A DNA stretch of 64,000 nt from Pseudocitrobacter faecalis (GTDB lineage Bacteria > Pseudomonadota > Gammaproteobacteria > Enterobacterales > Enterobacteriaceae): assembly GCA_003315335.1 (NCBI GenBank), contig QNRL01000003.1:62001-126000 (forward strand), in the 5' to 3' direction. Below, in pieces: positions 47,107-62,079 of this stretch. The translations under genes and the position numbers were made by a program. Below the pieces are notes generated by a model. The model worked only from the letters and a program-made list of their open reading frames with translations, did no database searches and had not been told where the DNA came from. The first letter of the stretch is position 1. Each line of letters opens with the position of its first letter.

Positions 47107-47147
47107 CCATATATTGTATGGTTGAAGTTTTTAATAACTACATCTAG
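47107..47147 (+). promoter_or_regulatory. Paired NrdR boxes upstream of nrdHIEF
   Basis: CCATATATTG (47107-47116) and CTACATCTAG (47138-47147) fit the NrdR core CWATATATWG with one and two changes. They are exactly 31 bp apart (three turns), the spacing NrdR needs. This predicts repression by NrdR-ATP/dATP. Confidence 0.7.
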
Positions 47148-47224
47148 TATTCCTCTCAGGTAACCACTCCCGGACTGACGCTCTTAACTGCGCCCTATTG
47201 TCATTTTAAATGGAAATACGAATC

Positions 47225-47470
47225 ATGCGCATTACTATTTACACTCGTGATAACTGCATCCAGTGCCACGCCACTAAACGGGCAATGGAGAGCCGTGGCT
47301 ATGATTTCGAGATGGTGAATCTCGACCAGCACCCTGAAATGGCCGATACCCTGCGTGAACAGGGATTTCGTCAGCTTCCGGTGGTGATCGCAGGGGAAAC
47401 CCGCTGGTCCGGCTTCCGCCCGGATATGATCAATCGCCTGCGCCCCGATGCCATTGCCGCCCACGCATGA
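47225..47470 (+). CDS. nrdH: NrdH redoxin
   Basis: 81 aa from the ATG at 47225, same length as E. coli NrdH. Glutaredoxin-like fold with thioredoxin-type redox site Cys11-Ile-Gln-Cys14 and the conserved [11 protein letters not shown] plus WSGFRPDMI end. It passes electrons from thioredoxin reductase to NrdEF. First gene of the operon; overlaps nrdI by 4 nt. Confidence 0.96.
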   Translation: MRITIYTRDNCIQCHATKRAMESRGYDFEMVNLDQHPEMADTLREQGFRQLPVVIAGETRWSGFRPDMINRLRPDAIAAHA

Positions 47471-47849
47471 GCCGCCTCGTCTACTTCTCCAGCAGCTCTG
47501 AGAACACGCACCGCTTTATGGTGCGTCTCGGGCTGCCCGCGATACGCATTCCACTCAATGAGCGGGAGCGTATTCAGGTCGAGGCGCCGTACATTCTGGT
47601 GGTTCCCAGCTATGGCGGCGGCGGTACGGCGGGCGCGGTTCCGCGTCAGGTCATCCGCTTCTTAAACGACCCGCAGAATCGGGCGTTAATCCGTGGCGTG
47701 ATTGCCGCAGGAAACCGAAACTTTGGCGACGCTTATGGCCGCGCGGGCGCGGTGATCGCTGAAAAATGCCACGTTCCCTGGCTCTACCGCTTTGAGCTGA
47801 TGGGCACGCAACACGATATTGATACAGTGCGAAAAGGAGTGAGCGAATT

Positions 47850-47877
<28 letters not shown>
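47467..47877 (+). CDS. nrdI: NrdI flavodoxin-like protein
   Basis: 136 aa. FMN-binding flavodoxin fold: [53 protein letters not shown]. NrdI makes the oxidant that assembles the Mn(III)2-tyrosyl radical cofactor in NrdF. It overlaps nrdE by 28 nt. Confidence 0.97.
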
Positions 47878-50967
<3,090 letters not shown>

Positions 50968-51321
50968 TAACATTATCCGGCGAAAATACCCCTTACTTTT
51001 TGCCGGATTATTTTACGAATAGCGCAATTAATCACACAAATATTCTTAGAGCTACTACACTGTTATTTACCACTTCATTCCACCTGAATGTATCGCTTTC
51101 AGGTGAAATTTGCGGTGGGGAAACGCAAAAATATCATAAAAATTCAAATCGCTCTCAGCCCTTATATCATGGGAAGCCCCGGCATTTCGCCCTTCCCATT
51201 TCGGCAAGCAGAATCCTCCCAAGGGTTGTCATAGAATCTCAGTATGTTAGGGTATACCCGTGTAATTATTTCCATCAGGAATCATATTGATATAAATAAA
51301 TAACGGGAATTCTATTATTGC
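50968..51321 (+). promoter_or_regulatory. proU regulatory region
   Basis: 350 bp between nrdF and proV with no gene. A sigma-70 match TTGTCA (51226-51231), 16 bp, TAGGGT (51248-51253) lies where E. coli proU P2 is found; the transcript would carry a ~65-nt leader. AT-rich stretches on both sides and the start of proV fit the known H-NS-dependent osmotic control of proU in relatives. A weak GCCGGATTATT hairpin follows nrdF. Confidence 0.65.
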
Positions 51322-52524
51322 ATGGCAATTAAATTAGAAGTTAAGAATCTTTATAAAGTATTTGGTGAGCATCCACAGCGCGCATTCAAATATATTGAAA
51401 AAGGCCTCAGCAAAGAACAAATTCTGGAGAAAACAGGATTATCGCTTGGCGTTAAAGACGCCAGTCTGGCCATTGAAGAAGGCGAGATATTTGTCATCAT
51501 GGGATTATCCGGTTCCGGTAAATCAACCATGGTACGCCTTCTCAATCGCCTGATTGAACCAACCCGCGGGCAGGTGCTGATTGACGGTGTAGACATCGCC
51601 AAAATCTCCGACGCCGAGCTTCGTGAGGTGCGCAGAAAGAAAATCGCGATGGTCTTCCAGTCGTTCGCCCTGATGCCGCATATGACCGTGGTCGACAACG
51701 CCGCTTTTGGTATGGAACTGGCGGGTATTCCAACCGCCGAGCGTCAGGAGAAAGCCCTGGACGCGCTGCGTCAGGTCGGGTTGGAAAATTATGCTCACTC
51801 TTACCCGGATGAACTCTCTGGCGGTATGCGTCAGCGTGTTGGTTTAGCCCGTGCGCTGGCTATCAACCCTGATATCTTATTAATGGATGAAGCCTTCTCG
51901 GCGCTCGACCCATTAATTCGAACGGAAATGCAGGATGAGCTGGTAAAATTACAGGCCAAACATCAGCGGACTATCGTCTTTATTTCTCACGATCTCGACG
52001 AAGCCATGCGAATTGGCGATCGCATCGCTATTATGCAAAATGGCGAAGTGGTACAGGTTGGCACACCGGATGAAATTCTCAATAATCCGGCGAATGATTA
52101 TGTGCGCACCTTCTTCCGTGGCGTCGATATCAGCCAGGTATTTAGCGCGAAAGATATTGCCCGCCGTAGCCCGGCTGGAATTATCAGAAAAACGCCAGGA
52201 TTCGGCCCGCGTTCTGCCCTGAAATTATTGCAGGATGATGACCGTGAATATGGTTATGTCATCGAGCGCGGAAATAAGTTTGTTGGAATTGTCTCAATTG
52301 ACACGCTGAAAGCTGCCCTGAGTGCAGGTCAGGGAATTGAAAGCGCCTTGTTAGATCCGCCATTAGTGGTTGACGCAGAAACACCGCTCAGCGAATTGCT
52401 CTCTCATGTCGGCCAGGCCCCGTGTGCGGTCCCGGTTGTTGGCGAAGAGCAACAGTACGTTGGCGTTATTTCTAAACGCATGCTTCTTCAGGCTTTAGAT
52501 CGCGAGGTGACAAACAATGGCTGA
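51322..52524 (+). CDS. proV: ProV, ATPase of the glycine betaine/proline importer ProU
   Basis: 400 aa ABC ATPase. Walker [10 protein letters not shown], signature [15 protein letters not shown], Walker [16 protein letters not shown]-loop [11 protein letters not shown]-terminal tandem CBS-like region (residues ~280-400). Energises osmoprotectant uptake by ProWX. Overlaps proW by 8 nt. Full length. Confidence 0.98.
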   Translation: MAIKLEVKNLYKVFGEHPQRAFKYIEKGLSKEQILEKTGLSLGVKDASLAIEEGEIFVIMGLSGSGKSTMVRLLNRLIEPTRGQVLIDGVDIAKISDAELREVRRKKIAMVFQSFALMPHMTVVDNAAFGMELAGIPTAERQEKALDALRQVGLENYAHSYPDELSGGMRQRVGLARALAINPDILLMDEAFSALDPLIRTEMQDELVKLQAKHQRTIVFISHDLDEAMRIGDRIAIMQNGEVVQVGTPDEILNNPANDYVRTFFRGVDISQVFSAKDIARRSPAGIIRKTPGFGPRSALKLLQDDDREYGYVIERGNKFVGIVSIDTLKAALSAGQGIESALLDPPLVVDAETPLSELLSHVGQAPCAVPVVGEEQQYVGVISKRMLLQALDREVTNNG

Positions 52525-53575
52525 TCAAACCAATCCGTGGGATACCGCACCGGCGGCCGATAATGCCGCACAATCCGCCGACGCCTGGGGCAGCGCGCCT
52601 GCCGACGGCGGTGGCGGCGCAGACTGGCTGACCAGCGCCCCCGCGCCACAGCCAGAGCATTTCAATATTCTGGATCCGTTCCATAAGACGCTGATCCCGC
52701 TGGACAGTTGGGTAACGCATGGCATTGACTGGGTGGTGCTGCACTTCCGCCCGCTGTTCCAGGGCATTCGTGTTCCGATTGATTACATTCTCAGCGCCTT
52801 CCAGCAACTGCTGCTGGGGATGCCTGCGCCCGTCGCGATTCTCGTTTTCGCCCTGATTGCCTGGCAGATGTCGAGCCTCGGCATGGGGGTCGCCACGTTG
52901 GTATCGCTGATTGCCATTGGCGCAATTGGTGCCTGGTCACAGGCGATGATTACCCTGGCACTGGTTCTGACGGCGCTGCTGTTCTGTATCATCATCGGAC
53001 TACCGTTGGGGATATGGCTGGCGCGAAGCCCACGGGCGTCGAAGATCATTCGCCCATTGCTGGATGCCATGCAGACCACGCCAGCGTTTGTGTATCTGGT
53101 GCCTATCGTGATGCTGTTCGGTATCGGTAACGTACCGGGTGTCGTGGTGACAATTATCTTCGCCCTGCCGCCCATTGTACGTCTGACTATTCTTGGGATT
53201 AACCAAGTGCCTGAGGATCTGATTGAAGCGTCGCGCTCATTCGGCGCCAGCCCGCGTCAGATGCTGTTTAAAGTCCAGCTCCCGTTGGCGATGCCGACCA
53301 TTATGGCGGGTGTGAACCAGACGCTGATGCTGGCGCTGTCGATGGTGGTTATCGCCTCGATGATCGCCGTGGGCGGCCTGGGCCAGATGGTTCTGCGCGG
53401 TATTGGCCGTCTTGATATGGGCCTCGCCACCGTAGGCGGCGTCGGGATCGTTATTCTGGCGATTATCCTCGACCGCCTGACACAAGCCGTTGGCCGCGAT
53501 TCCCGCAGTCGTGGCAACCGCCGCTGGTACACCACCGGCCCTCTGGGTCTGCTGACCCGTCCTTTCAGCAAGTAA
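52517..53575 (+). CDS. proW: ProW, permease of ProU
   Basis: 352 aa membrane permease. A long N-terminal hydrophilic part rich in Ala/Gly/Asp (to ~85) precedes seven or so membrane helices; the EAA loop is seen as [24 protein letters not shown]. Forms the transport channel with ProV. The low-complexity N terminus is typical of enterobacterial ProW. Confidence 0.98.
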   Translation: MADQTNPWDTAPAADNAAQSADAWGSAPADGGGGADWLTSAPAPQPEHFNILDPFHKTLIPLDSWVTHGIDWVVLHFRPLFQGIRVPIDYILSAFQQLLLGMPAPVAILVFALIAWQMSSLGMGVATLVSLIAIGAIGAWSQAMITLALVLTALLFCIIIGLPLGIWLARSPRASKIIRPLLDAMQTTPAFVYLVPIVMLFGIGNVPGVVVTIIFALPPIVRLTILGINQVPEDLIEASRSFGASPRQMLFKVQLPLAMPTIMAGVNQTLMLALSMVVIASMIAVGGLGQMVLRGIGRLDMGLATVGGVGIVILAIILDRLTQAVGRDSRSRGNRRWYTTGPLGLLTRPFSK

Positions 53576-53586
53576 TCCTGTTTTTA

Positions 53587-53607
53587 CCCGGCGCATCACG
53601 CGCCGGG
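53587..53607. repeat. Intercistronic hairpin between proW and proX
   Basis: CCCGGCGC-ATCA-CGCGCCGGG, a stable stem without a T-tract, so more likely an mRNA stabiliser or pause than a terminator. proX lies 38 nt beyond, behind AAGGAAC. Confidence 0.6.
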
Positions 53608-53644
53608 ATCTGCAAACTTTACTCATCATAAAAAAGGAACAACG

Positions 53645-54640
53645 ATGCGACATAGCGTAATGTTAGCCACAGCCTTCGCCACCCTTGTTTCCACCAGCAC
53701 CTTTGCGGCGGACTTACCGGGCAAAGGCGTTACCGTACAGCCAATTCAAAGCACCATCACCGAAGAAACCTTCCAGACCCTGCTGGTCAGCCGCGCGCTG
53801 GAAAAACTGGGCTATACCGTCAATAAGCCCGATGAAGTTGACTACAACGTTGCTTACACTTCACTGGCATCTGGCGATTCCACTTTCACCGCCGTCAACT
53901 GGCAGCCGCTGCATGACGATATGTATGCCGCTGCCGGTGGCGACAAGAAATTCTACCGTGAAGGCGTATTTGTGAACGGTGCGGCTCAGGGTTATCTGAT
54001 CGACAAAAAAACCGCCGATCAGTATCACATCACCAATATTGAGCAGCTTAAAGATCCGAAAATCGCCAAACTGTTCGACAGCAATGGTGACGGCAAAGCT
54101 GATTTAACCGGCTGTAACCCAGGCTGGGGTTGTGAAGCGGCCATTAACCATCAACTGGATGCCTACGGCCTGACCAAAACCGTTAACCACAACCAGGGTA
54201 ACTATGCGGCGATGATGGCCGATACCATTACCCGTTATAAAGAAGGCAAACCGGTGCTGTATTACACCTGGACGCCTTACTGGGTGAGCGACGTGATGAA
54301 GCCGGGTAAAGATGTGGTATGGCTGCAGGTGCCGTTCTCTTCCCTGCCAGGCGTGCAGAAAGACATCGATACCAAACTGCCGAACGGCGCGAACTATGGC
54401 TTCCCGGTCAGCACCATGCACATTGTTGCCAACAAAGTCTGGGCCGAGAAAAACCCGGCGGCGGCAAAACTGTTCTCTATTATGAAACTGCCGGTTGCTG
54501 ACATTAACGCCCAGAACTCGATGATGCATGAAGGCAAAGCATCGGAAGGGGATATTCAGGGTCATGTTGATGGCTGGATCAAAGCTCACCAGGCGCAGTT
54601 TGATGGCTGGGTAAAAGAGGCGCTGGCGGCGCAGAAATAA
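53645..54640 (+). CDS. proX: ProX, periplasmic betaine-binding protein
   Basis: 331 aa. Signal peptide [22 protein letters not shown], mature start [14 protein letters not shown]. Trp-rich betaine cage residues appear in [25 protein letters not shown] and [12 protein letters not shown]. Delivers glycine betaine and proline betaine to ProVW. Last gene of the operon. Confidence 0.98.
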   Translation: MRHSVMLATAFATLVSTSTFAADLPGKGVTVQPIQSTITEETFQTLLVSRALEKLGYTVNKPDEVDYNVAYTSLASGDSTFTAVNWQPLHDDMYAAAGGDKKFYREGVFVNGAAQGYLIDKKTADQYHITNIEQLKDPKIAKLFDSNGDGKADLTGCNPGWGCEAAINHQLDAYGLTKTVNHNQGNYAAMMADTITRYKEGKPVLYYTWTPYWVSDVMKPGKDVVWLQVPFSSLPGVQKDIDTKLPNGANYGFPVSTMHIVANKVWAEKNPAAAKLFSIMKLPVADINAQNSMMHEGKASEGDIQGHVDGWIKAHQAQFDGWVKEALAAQK

Positions 54641-54642
54641 CA

Positions 54643-54750
54643 CCCTCCCCCCTGTCCTCTCCCACAGGGAGAGGGAGAAAACCGGTGCAGGACGTGCAGA
54701 TATGCACACTCAGTCCCCTCTCCCTGTGGGAGAGGGTTAGGATGAGGGGC
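54643..54750. repeat. Large imperfect inverted repeat (CCCTCTCCC/GGGAGAGGG type)
   Basis: Left arm 54643-54675 (core CTCTCCCACAGGGAGAGGG) and right arm 54715-54750 (core CCCTCTCCCTGTGGGAGAGG) form a long stem. This family of intergenic palindromes is common in enterobacteria; it likely ends the proU transcript region. Confidence 0.8.
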
Positions 54751-54859
54751 CTCCCCACAAAAACCGCACGTCTCGCCACCATTCATTTCACTTAATTCCC
54801 CCTGCATCCGTTATTATTGGTAACATCAATAATAATCACCACGAAAATAATTTACCCCA

Positions 54860-56041
54860 ATGACCAAAACCTCACACGGGCTGAGTCCCGCGCTGATTGT
54901 CCTGATGTCTGTCGCCACCGGGCTTGCCGTCGCCAGCAACTATTATGCGCAGCCGCTGCTGGAAGCCATTGCCCGCGCGTTTTCCCTGAGCGCCAGCCAG
55001 GCAGGCTTTATCGTCACCGCAGCACAGCTTGGCTATGCTGCCGGGCTGCTGTTCCTGGTACCGCTCGGCGATATGTTTGAGCGCCGTCGGCTGATTGTCA
55101 TTATGACGCTGCTCGCCGCTGGCGGAATGCTGATCACGGCCAGCAGTACTTCATTGGGAATGATGATTCTGGGCACCGCGCTGACCGGACTCTTTTCAGT
55201 CGTAGCGCAGCTGTTAGTCCCTATGGCGGCTACCCTCGCCGCCCCGGAAAAACGCGGCAAAGTGGTCGGTACGGTGATGAGCGGTCTTCTGCTTGGGATC
55301 CTGCTGGCGCGCACCGTTGCCGGGTTGCTGGCAAACCTCGGCGGCTGGCGCACCGTGTTCTGGGTCGCCAGCGTATTAATGGTGATTCTGGCACTGGCGC
55401 TGTGGCGGGGTTTACCGAAGCTCAAACAGGACAATCACCTGAGCTATCCGCGCATTCTTGGCTCAATTTACCATCTGTTTGCCCATAACAAACTTCTTCG
55501 CACTCGCGCTCTGCTGGGGTGCCTGACCTTCGCCAGCTTCAGCATTCTCTGGACATCCATGGCCTTCCTGCTCGCAGGTGCCCCCTATCACTTCTCCGAA
55601 GGTACCATTGGTCTGTTCGGCCTGGTGGGTGCGGCCGGCGCGTTAGGCGCGCGTCCGGTGGGTACGCTGGCTGATAAAGGTAAAGCGCATCTGACCACCA
55701 CAGTAAGCCTGCTGGCGCTGCTGCTCTCCTGGCTGGCTATCTGGTACGGGCAGGTCTCCGTGGCGGCGCTGATCGTCGGTATTCTGGTACTCGACCTGAT
55801 GGTTCAGGGTGTACATATCACAAATCAGACGGTGATTTATCGCGTGCATCCCGATGCGCGTAACCGTCTGACGGCAGGTTACATGACCTGCTATTTCATC
55901 GGCGGCGCGGCCGGGTCGCTGATTTCCGCTTCCGCCTGGCAACATGCAGGCTGGAATGGGGTTTGTCTGGTTGGCGCATGCATTACGCTGCTCAATCTGT
56001 TGGTGTGGTGGCGCGGCTACCGGCACCAACCGCAGGAGTAA
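54860..56041 (+). CDS. ygaY: MFS transporter YgaY, intact
   Basis: 393 aa, 12 predicted membrane helices, with the MFS loop motif GDMFERRRLIV between helices 2 and 3 and GTLADKGKAH in the second half. A drug/sugar efflux-type MFS protein of unknown substrate. In E. coli K-12 ygaY is a pseudogene at this locus; here the frame is complete. Upstream of mprA but with its own gap. Confidence 0.85.
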   Translation: MTKTSHGLSPALIVLMSVATGLAVASNYYAQPLLEAIARAFSLSASQAGFIVTAAQLGYAAGLLFLVPLGDMFERRRLIVIMTLLAAGGMLITASSTSLGMMILGTALTGLFSVVAQLLVPMAATLAAPEKRGKVVGTVMSGLLLGILLARTVAGLLANLGGWRTVFWVASVLMVILALALWRGLPKLKQDNHLSYPRILGSIYHLFAHNKLLRTRALLGCLTFASFSILWTSMAFLLAGAPYHFSEGTIGLFGLVGAAGALGARPVGTLADKGKAHLTTTVSLLALLLSWLAIWYGQVSVAALIVGILVLDLMVQGVHITNQTVIYRVHPDARNRLTAGYMTCYFIGGAAGSLISASAWQHAGWNGVCLVGACITLLNLLVWWRGYRHQPQE

Positions 56042-56184
56042 CGCCCTGCACTGCTGACTCGGGCTGCGGAACGGCCCGATTTTCACTTTGATAGATTCGT
56101 CATATAAATTCGAATCAATAATTCATTTACTTTATTTGTCACCGTCGTTACTATATCGGCTGAAATTAATGAGGTTATGCCCAA

Positions 56185-56715
56185 ATGGATAGTTCGTTTA
56201 CGCCCATTGAACAAATGCTAAAATTTCGCGCCAGCCGCCATGAAGATTTTCCCTTTCAGGAAATTCTTCTGACTCGTCTATGCATGCACATGCAGGGCAA
56301 GCTGCTGGACAACCGCAATAAGATGCTGAAAGCTCAGGGGATTAACGAGACATTATTTATGGCGTTAATTACGCTGGAGTCTCAGGAAAATCACAGCATT
56401 CAGCCTTCTGAGCTGAGCTGCGCGCTGGGCTCGTCTCGTACCAATGCAACCCGTATCGCCGATGAGCTGGAAAAACGCGGCTGGATCGAGCGTCGCGAAA
56501 GCGATAACGATCGTCGTTGCCTGCACCTGCAGCTTACCGATAAAGGTCATCAATTCCTGCGTGAGGTTCTGCCTCCGCAACATCATTGCTTACACCAACT
56601 CTGGTCTTCTTTAAGCGCGGCTGAAAAAGACCAGCTTGAGCATATCACCCGGAAGCTCCTCACCCGTCTGGATCAGATGGATGAAGATGGCGTTGTCCTT
56701 GAGGCACTGCGCTAA
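56185..56715 (+). CDS. mprA: MprA (EmrR), MarR-type repressor of emrAB
   Basis: 176 aa, same length as E. coli MprA. MarR winged helix: [20 protein letters not shown], then [21 protein letters not shown] (wing) and [11 protein letters not shown]. It represses emrRAB and is released by uncouplers, salicylate and nalidixic acid in E. coli. First gene of the emr operon. Confidence 0.97.
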   Translation: MDSSFTPIEQMLKFRASRHEDFPFQEILLTRLCMHMQGKLLDNRNKMLKAQGINETLFMALITLESQENHSIQPSELSCALGSSRTNATRIADELEKRGWIERRESDNDRRCLHLQLTDKGHQFLREVLPPQHHCLHQLWSSLSAAEKDQLEHITRKLLTRLDQMDEDGVVLEALR

Positions 56716-56759
56716 GTCCGGATATCGCTCAATTATCCTGATTGATAACAGAAACTGAT

Positions 56760-56789
56760 AGGCCAGCAGATTCCCCTCTGCTGGCCTTT
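56760..56789 (+). terminator. Hairpin/attenuator between mprA and emrA
   Basis: AGGCCAGCAGA-TTCCCC-TCTGCTGGCCTTT: a 10-bp stem with a short T run. It may reduce transcription into emrAB relative to mprA. Confidence 0.65.
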
Positions 56790-56843
56790 CTGATAAACAG
56801 GTCGGCTCAGCCGATGTGAAATAATAAGATCGTGGAGAATAAC

Positions 56844-58016
56844 ATGAGCGCAAATGCGGAGACTCAAACCCCGCAGCAACCGGCCAACAAGAAAGGCACG
56901 CGTAAGCGCGCCCTGGTGCTGTTGACCTTGCTCTTTGTCATTATTGCTGTGGCATATGGGATTTACTGGTTTTTAGTACTGCGTCATTTTGAAGAAACCG
57001 ATGACGCCTACGTGGCAGGGAACCAGGTACAAATTATGGCGCAGGTGTCCGGCAGCGTGACGAAAGTCTGGGCCGATAACACCGACTTTGTGCAAAAAGG
57101 CGATGTGCTGGTTACGCTCGATCAGACCGATGCACAGCAGGCCTTCGAAAAAGCGCAAACCGCACTGGCCTCTACCGTGCGCCAGATGCGTCAAACGATG
57201 ATCAACAGCAAGCAATTGCAGGCGAGCATCGACGTGAAAAAAACCGCACTGGCTCAGGCGCAGACAGACTTAAATCGCCGTATTCCGCTGGGTAGCGCCA
57301 ACCTGATTGGCCGCGAAGAGCTGCAACACGCGCGCGATGCGGTTGCCAGCGCGCAGGCGCAACTCGACGTCGCTATCCAGCAATATAACGCCAACCAGGC
57401 GATTATTCTGGGGACGAAGCTCGAAGACCAGCCGACGGTGAAACAGGCGGCGACAGAAGTGCGTAATGCCTGGCTCGCCCTGCAACGAACCAAAATCGTC
57501 AGCCCGATGACCGGTTATGTATCTCGTCGTCAGGTACAGCCTGGCGCGCAGATTAGCCCAACCACTGCGCTGATGGCCGTCGTTCCGGCAAATAACCTGT
57601 GGGTCGATGCGAACTTCAAAGAGACGCAACTGGCGCACATGCGTATTGGCCAGCCGGTTACCGTTATTTCTGATATTTATGGCGACGACGTGGAATATCA
57701 CGGCAAAGTAGTCGGCCTCGACATGGGCACCGGTAGTGCCTTCTCGCTGCTGCCTGCACAAAACGCCACCGGGAACTGGATCAAAGTGGTTCAGCGTCTG
57801 CCGGTTCGTGTTGAGCTGGATGAGAAACAGCTGGCGGAACATCCGCTACGTATTGGCCTCTCCACGCTGGTGAAAGTCGATACTTCGAACCGCGACGGTC
57901 AGATCCTGGCAAGTCAGGTGCGTACCAGCCCGGCTTACGAAAGTAACGCGCGTGAAATCAGTCTCGATCCGGTCAACAAGCTGATCAACGACATCGTGCA
58001 GGCCAACGCCAACTGA
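56844..58016 (+). CDS. emrA: EmrA, periplasmic adaptor of the EmrAB-TolC pump
   Basis: 390 aa from the ATG at 56844, identical in length to E. coli EmrA. One N-terminal membrane helix (ALVLLTLLFVIIAVAYGIYW), lipoyl/barrel-sandwich parts (VAGNQVQIMAQVSGSVTKVW; TKIVSPMTGYVSRRQVQPGA) and an intervening coiled-coil hairpin. Links EmrB to TolC. emrB follows after 16 nt. Confidence 0.98.
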   Translation: MSANAETQTPQQPANKKGTRKRALVLLTLLFVIIAVAYGIYWFLVLRHFEETDDAYVAGNQVQIMAQVSGSVTKVWADNTDFVQKGDVLVTLDQTDAQQAFEKAQTALASTVRQMRQTMINSKQLQASIDVKKTALAQAQTDLNRRIPLGSANLIGREELQHARDAVASAQAQLDVAIQQYNANQAIILGTKLEDQPTVKQAATEVRNAWLALQRTKIVSPMTGYVSRRQVQPGAQISPTTALMAVVPANNLWVDANFKETQLAHMRIGQPVTVISDIYGDDVEYHGKVVGLDMGTGSAFSLLPAQNATGNWIKVVQRLPVRVELDEKQLAEHPLRIGLSTLVKVDTSNRDGQILASQVRTSPAYESNAREISLDPVNKLINDIVQANAN

Positions 58017-58032
58017 TCCCGGGGTGAGTGTA

Positions 58033-59571
58033 ATGCAACAGCAAAAACCGCTGGAAGGCGCGCAACTGGTCATCATGACCATTGCGTTGTCGCTTGCGAC
58101 TTTCATGCAGGTGCTGGACTCCACCATCGCAAACGTGGCGATCCCGACGATCGCCGGTAACCTTGGCTCATCATTGAGCCAGGGGACCTGGGTTATCACC
58201 TCGTTCGGTGTCGCGAACGCCATCTCCATTCCGATTACCGGGTGGCTGGCGAAGCGTGTCGGCGAGGTGAAGCTGTTCCTGTGGTCTACCGTGGCCTTCG
58301 CTATCGCGTCGTGGGCCTGCGGCGTTTCCAACAGTCTGGGCATGCTTATCTTCTTCCGCGTGATTCAGGGGATTGTTGCCGGGCCACTGATCCCGCTGTC
58401 GCAAAGTCTGTTACTCAGCAACTATCCGCCTGCTAAACGCTCTATTGCGCTGGCGCTTTGGTCGATGACCGTGATTGTTGCACCGATTTGCGGGCCAATT
58501 CTCGGCGGCTATATCAGCGATAACTATCATTGGGGCTGGATTTTCTTCATCAACGTGCCGATTGGTATCGTGGTGGTGCTGATGAGCCTTCAGGCACTGC
58601 GTGGGCGTGAAACGCGCACCGAGCAACGTCGCATCGACGGTATTGGTCTTGCACTGTTGGTGCTGGGTATCGGCAGTTTGCAGGTCATGCTCGACCAGGG
58701 GAAAGAACTCGACTGGTTCAACTCCACCGAGATCATCGTACTGACTATTGTGGCGGTGGTGTCGCTAAGCTTCCTGATTGTCTGGGAGCTGACGGACGAT
58801 AATCCGATAGTCGATCTCTCACTCTTCAAGTCGCGAAACTTTACCATCGGCTGTTTGTGTATCAGCCTGGCGTATATGCTCTACTTCGGCGCGATCGTTC
58901 TGCTACCGCAGCTTTTGCAGGAAGTTTACGGCTATACCGCGACGTGGGCGGGGCTGGCTTCTGCGCCGGTGGGCGTGATACCGGTGATTCTGTCACCGAT
59001 TATCGGTCGCTTTGCGCATAAACTCGATATGCGTCGTCTGGTCACCTTCAGCTTTATTATGTATGCGGTCTGCTTCTACTGGCGCGCTTACACCTTCGAG
59101 CCGGGGATGGATTTTGGCGCATCGGCCTGGCCGCAGTTTATCCAGGGCTTCGCGGTGGCATGCTTCTTTATGCCGCTAACGACCATTACGCTCTCCGGTT
59201 TGCCGCCTGAGCGTCTGGCGGCGGCATCGAGTTTGTCGAACTTTACGCGTACGCTGGCAGGCTCTATCGGGACATCCATTACCACCACTCTGTGGACCAA
59301 CCGGGAATCGCTGCACCATGCGCAGTTAACGGAGTATGTCACGCCGTATAACCCGGATGCTCAGGCGATGTACAATCAGCTTGAGGGAATGGGCATGTCG
59401 CAACAGCAGGCTTCTGGCTGGCTGGCGCAGCAGATAACCAATCAGGGGCTGATAATCTCGGCAAACGAGATATTCTGGATCTCGGCGGGGATATTTCTCG
59501 TGCTGCTGGGCCTGGTGTGGTTTGCCAGACCGCCATTCGGCGCCGGGGGCGGCGGCGGTGGCGCGCATTAA
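58033..59571 (+). CDS. emrB: EmrB, 14-helix MFS drug exporter
   Basis: 512 aa from the ATG at 58033 (MQQQKPLEGAQLVIM). DHA2-family motifs: LDSTIANVAIPTIAGNLG, GWLAKRVGEVK, PICGPILGGYISDNYHW. Exports hydrophobic uncouplers and antibiotics with EmrA and TolC. The C terminus is a Gly run (GAGGGGGGAH) as in E. coli. Confidence 0.98.
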   Translation: MQQQKPLEGAQLVIMTIALSLATFMQVLDSTIANVAIPTIAGNLGSSLSQGTWVITSFGVANAISIPITGWLAKRVGEVKLFLWSTVAFAIASWACGVSNSLGMLIFFRVIQGIVAGPLIPLSQSLLLSNYPPAKRSIALALWSMTVIVAPICGPILGGYISDNYHWGWIFFINVPIGIVVVLMSLQALRGRETRTEQRRIDGIGLALLVLGIGSLQVMLDQGKELDWFNSTEIIVLTIVAVVSLSFLIVWELTDDNPIVDLSLFKSRNFTIGCLCISLAYMLYFGAIVLLPQLLQEVYGYTATWAGLASAPVGVIPVILSPIIGRFAHKLDMRRLVTFSFIMYAVCFYWRAYTFEPGMDFGASAWPQFIQGFAVACFFMPLTTITLSGLPPERLAAASSLSNFTRTLAGSIGTSITTTLWTNRESLHHAQLTEYVTPYNPDAQAMYNQLEGMGMSQQQASGWLAQQITNQGLIISANEIFWISAGIFLVLLGLVWFARPPFGAGGGGGGAH

Positions 59572-59582
59572 GTTGTCGATAT

Positions 59583-59606
59583 AAAAAAAGGGCCATTGGC
59601 CCTTTT
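59583..59606. terminator. Intrinsic terminator after emrB
   Basis: AAAAAAAGGGCCA-TTGGCCCTTTT, usable for emrB (plus) and luxS (minus). Confidence 0.88.
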
Positions 59607-59611
59607 CTGTT

Positions 59612-59642
59612 GCCCGGTGGCGCTTCGCTTACCGGGCCTGCG
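59612..59642. repeat. REP element
   Basis: GCCCGGTGGCGCTTCGCTTA then CCGGGCCTGCG: a standard REP palindrome between the convergent emrB and luxS genes. Confidence 0.85.
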
Positions 59643-59686
59643 TTTTCCGTACGATCATGTCTACCGGATTATTCGGCATTGCCAGA

Positions 59687-60202
59687 CTAAATGTGCAATT
59701 CCTGTAACTTCTCTTTCGGCAGCGCCAGCTCATCATTGCTGTTCACGCGCACGTCGCGGTCGAGAATATGGCGCGCAATTTCCTGCGCTTCCGCAAGTGA
59801 GTGCATCTGATATGTACCACACTGGTACACGTTCAGTTCCGGGATCTGATTCTGATCCTGAACTTTCAGCACGTCTGCCATTGCCGCTTTCCACGCATCC
59901 GCCACGCGCTGCTCATCCGGCGTACCGATCAGGCTCATATAGAAGCCGGTGCGGCAGCCCATCGGGGAGATGTCGATGATCTCAACGCCGTTACCGTTAA
60001 GGTGATTACGCATGAACCCGGCAAACAGGTGTTCCAGCGTGTGAATGCCTTTTTCCGGCATCACTTCTTTGTTTGGCACACAAAAGCGCAGATCAAAAAC
60101 GGTAATCGCGTCACCATGCGGCGTGTTCATCGTTTTGGCTACACGGACTGCTGGGGCTTCCATACGGGTGTGATCGACAGTGAAGCTATCTAACAACGGC
60201 AT
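59687..60202 (-). CDS. luxS: LuxS, S-ribosylhomocysteine lyase
   Basis: 171 aa, full length. Metal ligands in [12 protein letters not shown] (two His) and the Cys in [14 protein letters not shown] region plus [10 protein letters not shown]. Splits S-ribosylhomocysteine to homocysteine and DPD, the precursor of AI-2. The MicA gene lies just upstream in the opposite direction, so its promoter and leader face the luxS leader. Confidence 0.98.
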   Translation of the reverse strand: MPLLDSFTVDHTRMEAPAVRVAKTMNTPHGDAITVFDLRFCVPNKEVMPEKGIHTLEHLFAGFMRNHLNGNGVEIIDISPMGCRTGFYMSLIGTPDEQRVADAWKAAMADVLKVQDQNQIPELNVYQCGTYQMHSLAEAQEIARHILDRDVRVNSNDELALPKEKLQELHI

Positions 60203-60330
60203 TTCGTAACCTCCGGTGTATCCCTTATCCCAGGCATTTTATTTCCCAACCTAACAGACTGAAAAATATAACTTTTAAGCCATCACAAACAGGATTTTTA
60301 GGGATAAAGTGATTTTTTTTAAAAAAAACT

Positions 60331-60357
60331 GAACTCTTCTTTCAAGTGCGAGTCTGA
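60331..60357 (+). promoter_or_regulatory. Sigma-E promoter of micA
   Basis: GAACTC (60331-60336), 16 bp, TCTGA (60353-60357): close to the sigma-E consensus GAACTT-N16-TCTGA, 6 nt ahead of the MicA 5' end. Confidence 0.85.
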
Positions 60358-60363
60358 GTATAT

Positions 60364-60435
60364 GAAAGACGCGCATTTGTTATCATCATCCCTGAATTCA
60401 GAGATGTATATTTGGCCACAGTGATGTGGCCTTTT
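60364..60435 (+). ncRNA. micA: MicA small RNA (represses ompA)
   Basis: Begins GAAAGACGCGCATTTGTTAT, the conserved single-stranded 5' end that pairs with the ompA leader, followed by CATCATCCCTGAATTCAGAG hairpin and a terminator GGCCAC-AGTGAT-GTGGCC with T-tract. About 72 nt, between luxS and gshA as in E. coli. Hfq-dependent, sigma-E-induced by envelope stress; also base-pairs with the antisense luxS leader in E. coli. Confidence 0.93.
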
Positions 60436-60444
60436 TCTTTTCTG

Positions 60445-62028
<1,584 letters not shown>

Positions 62029-62079
62029 TTATTAAGCATAATTGTAATGGTTGACGATTAAAGGTCACAAGCAATCCAA

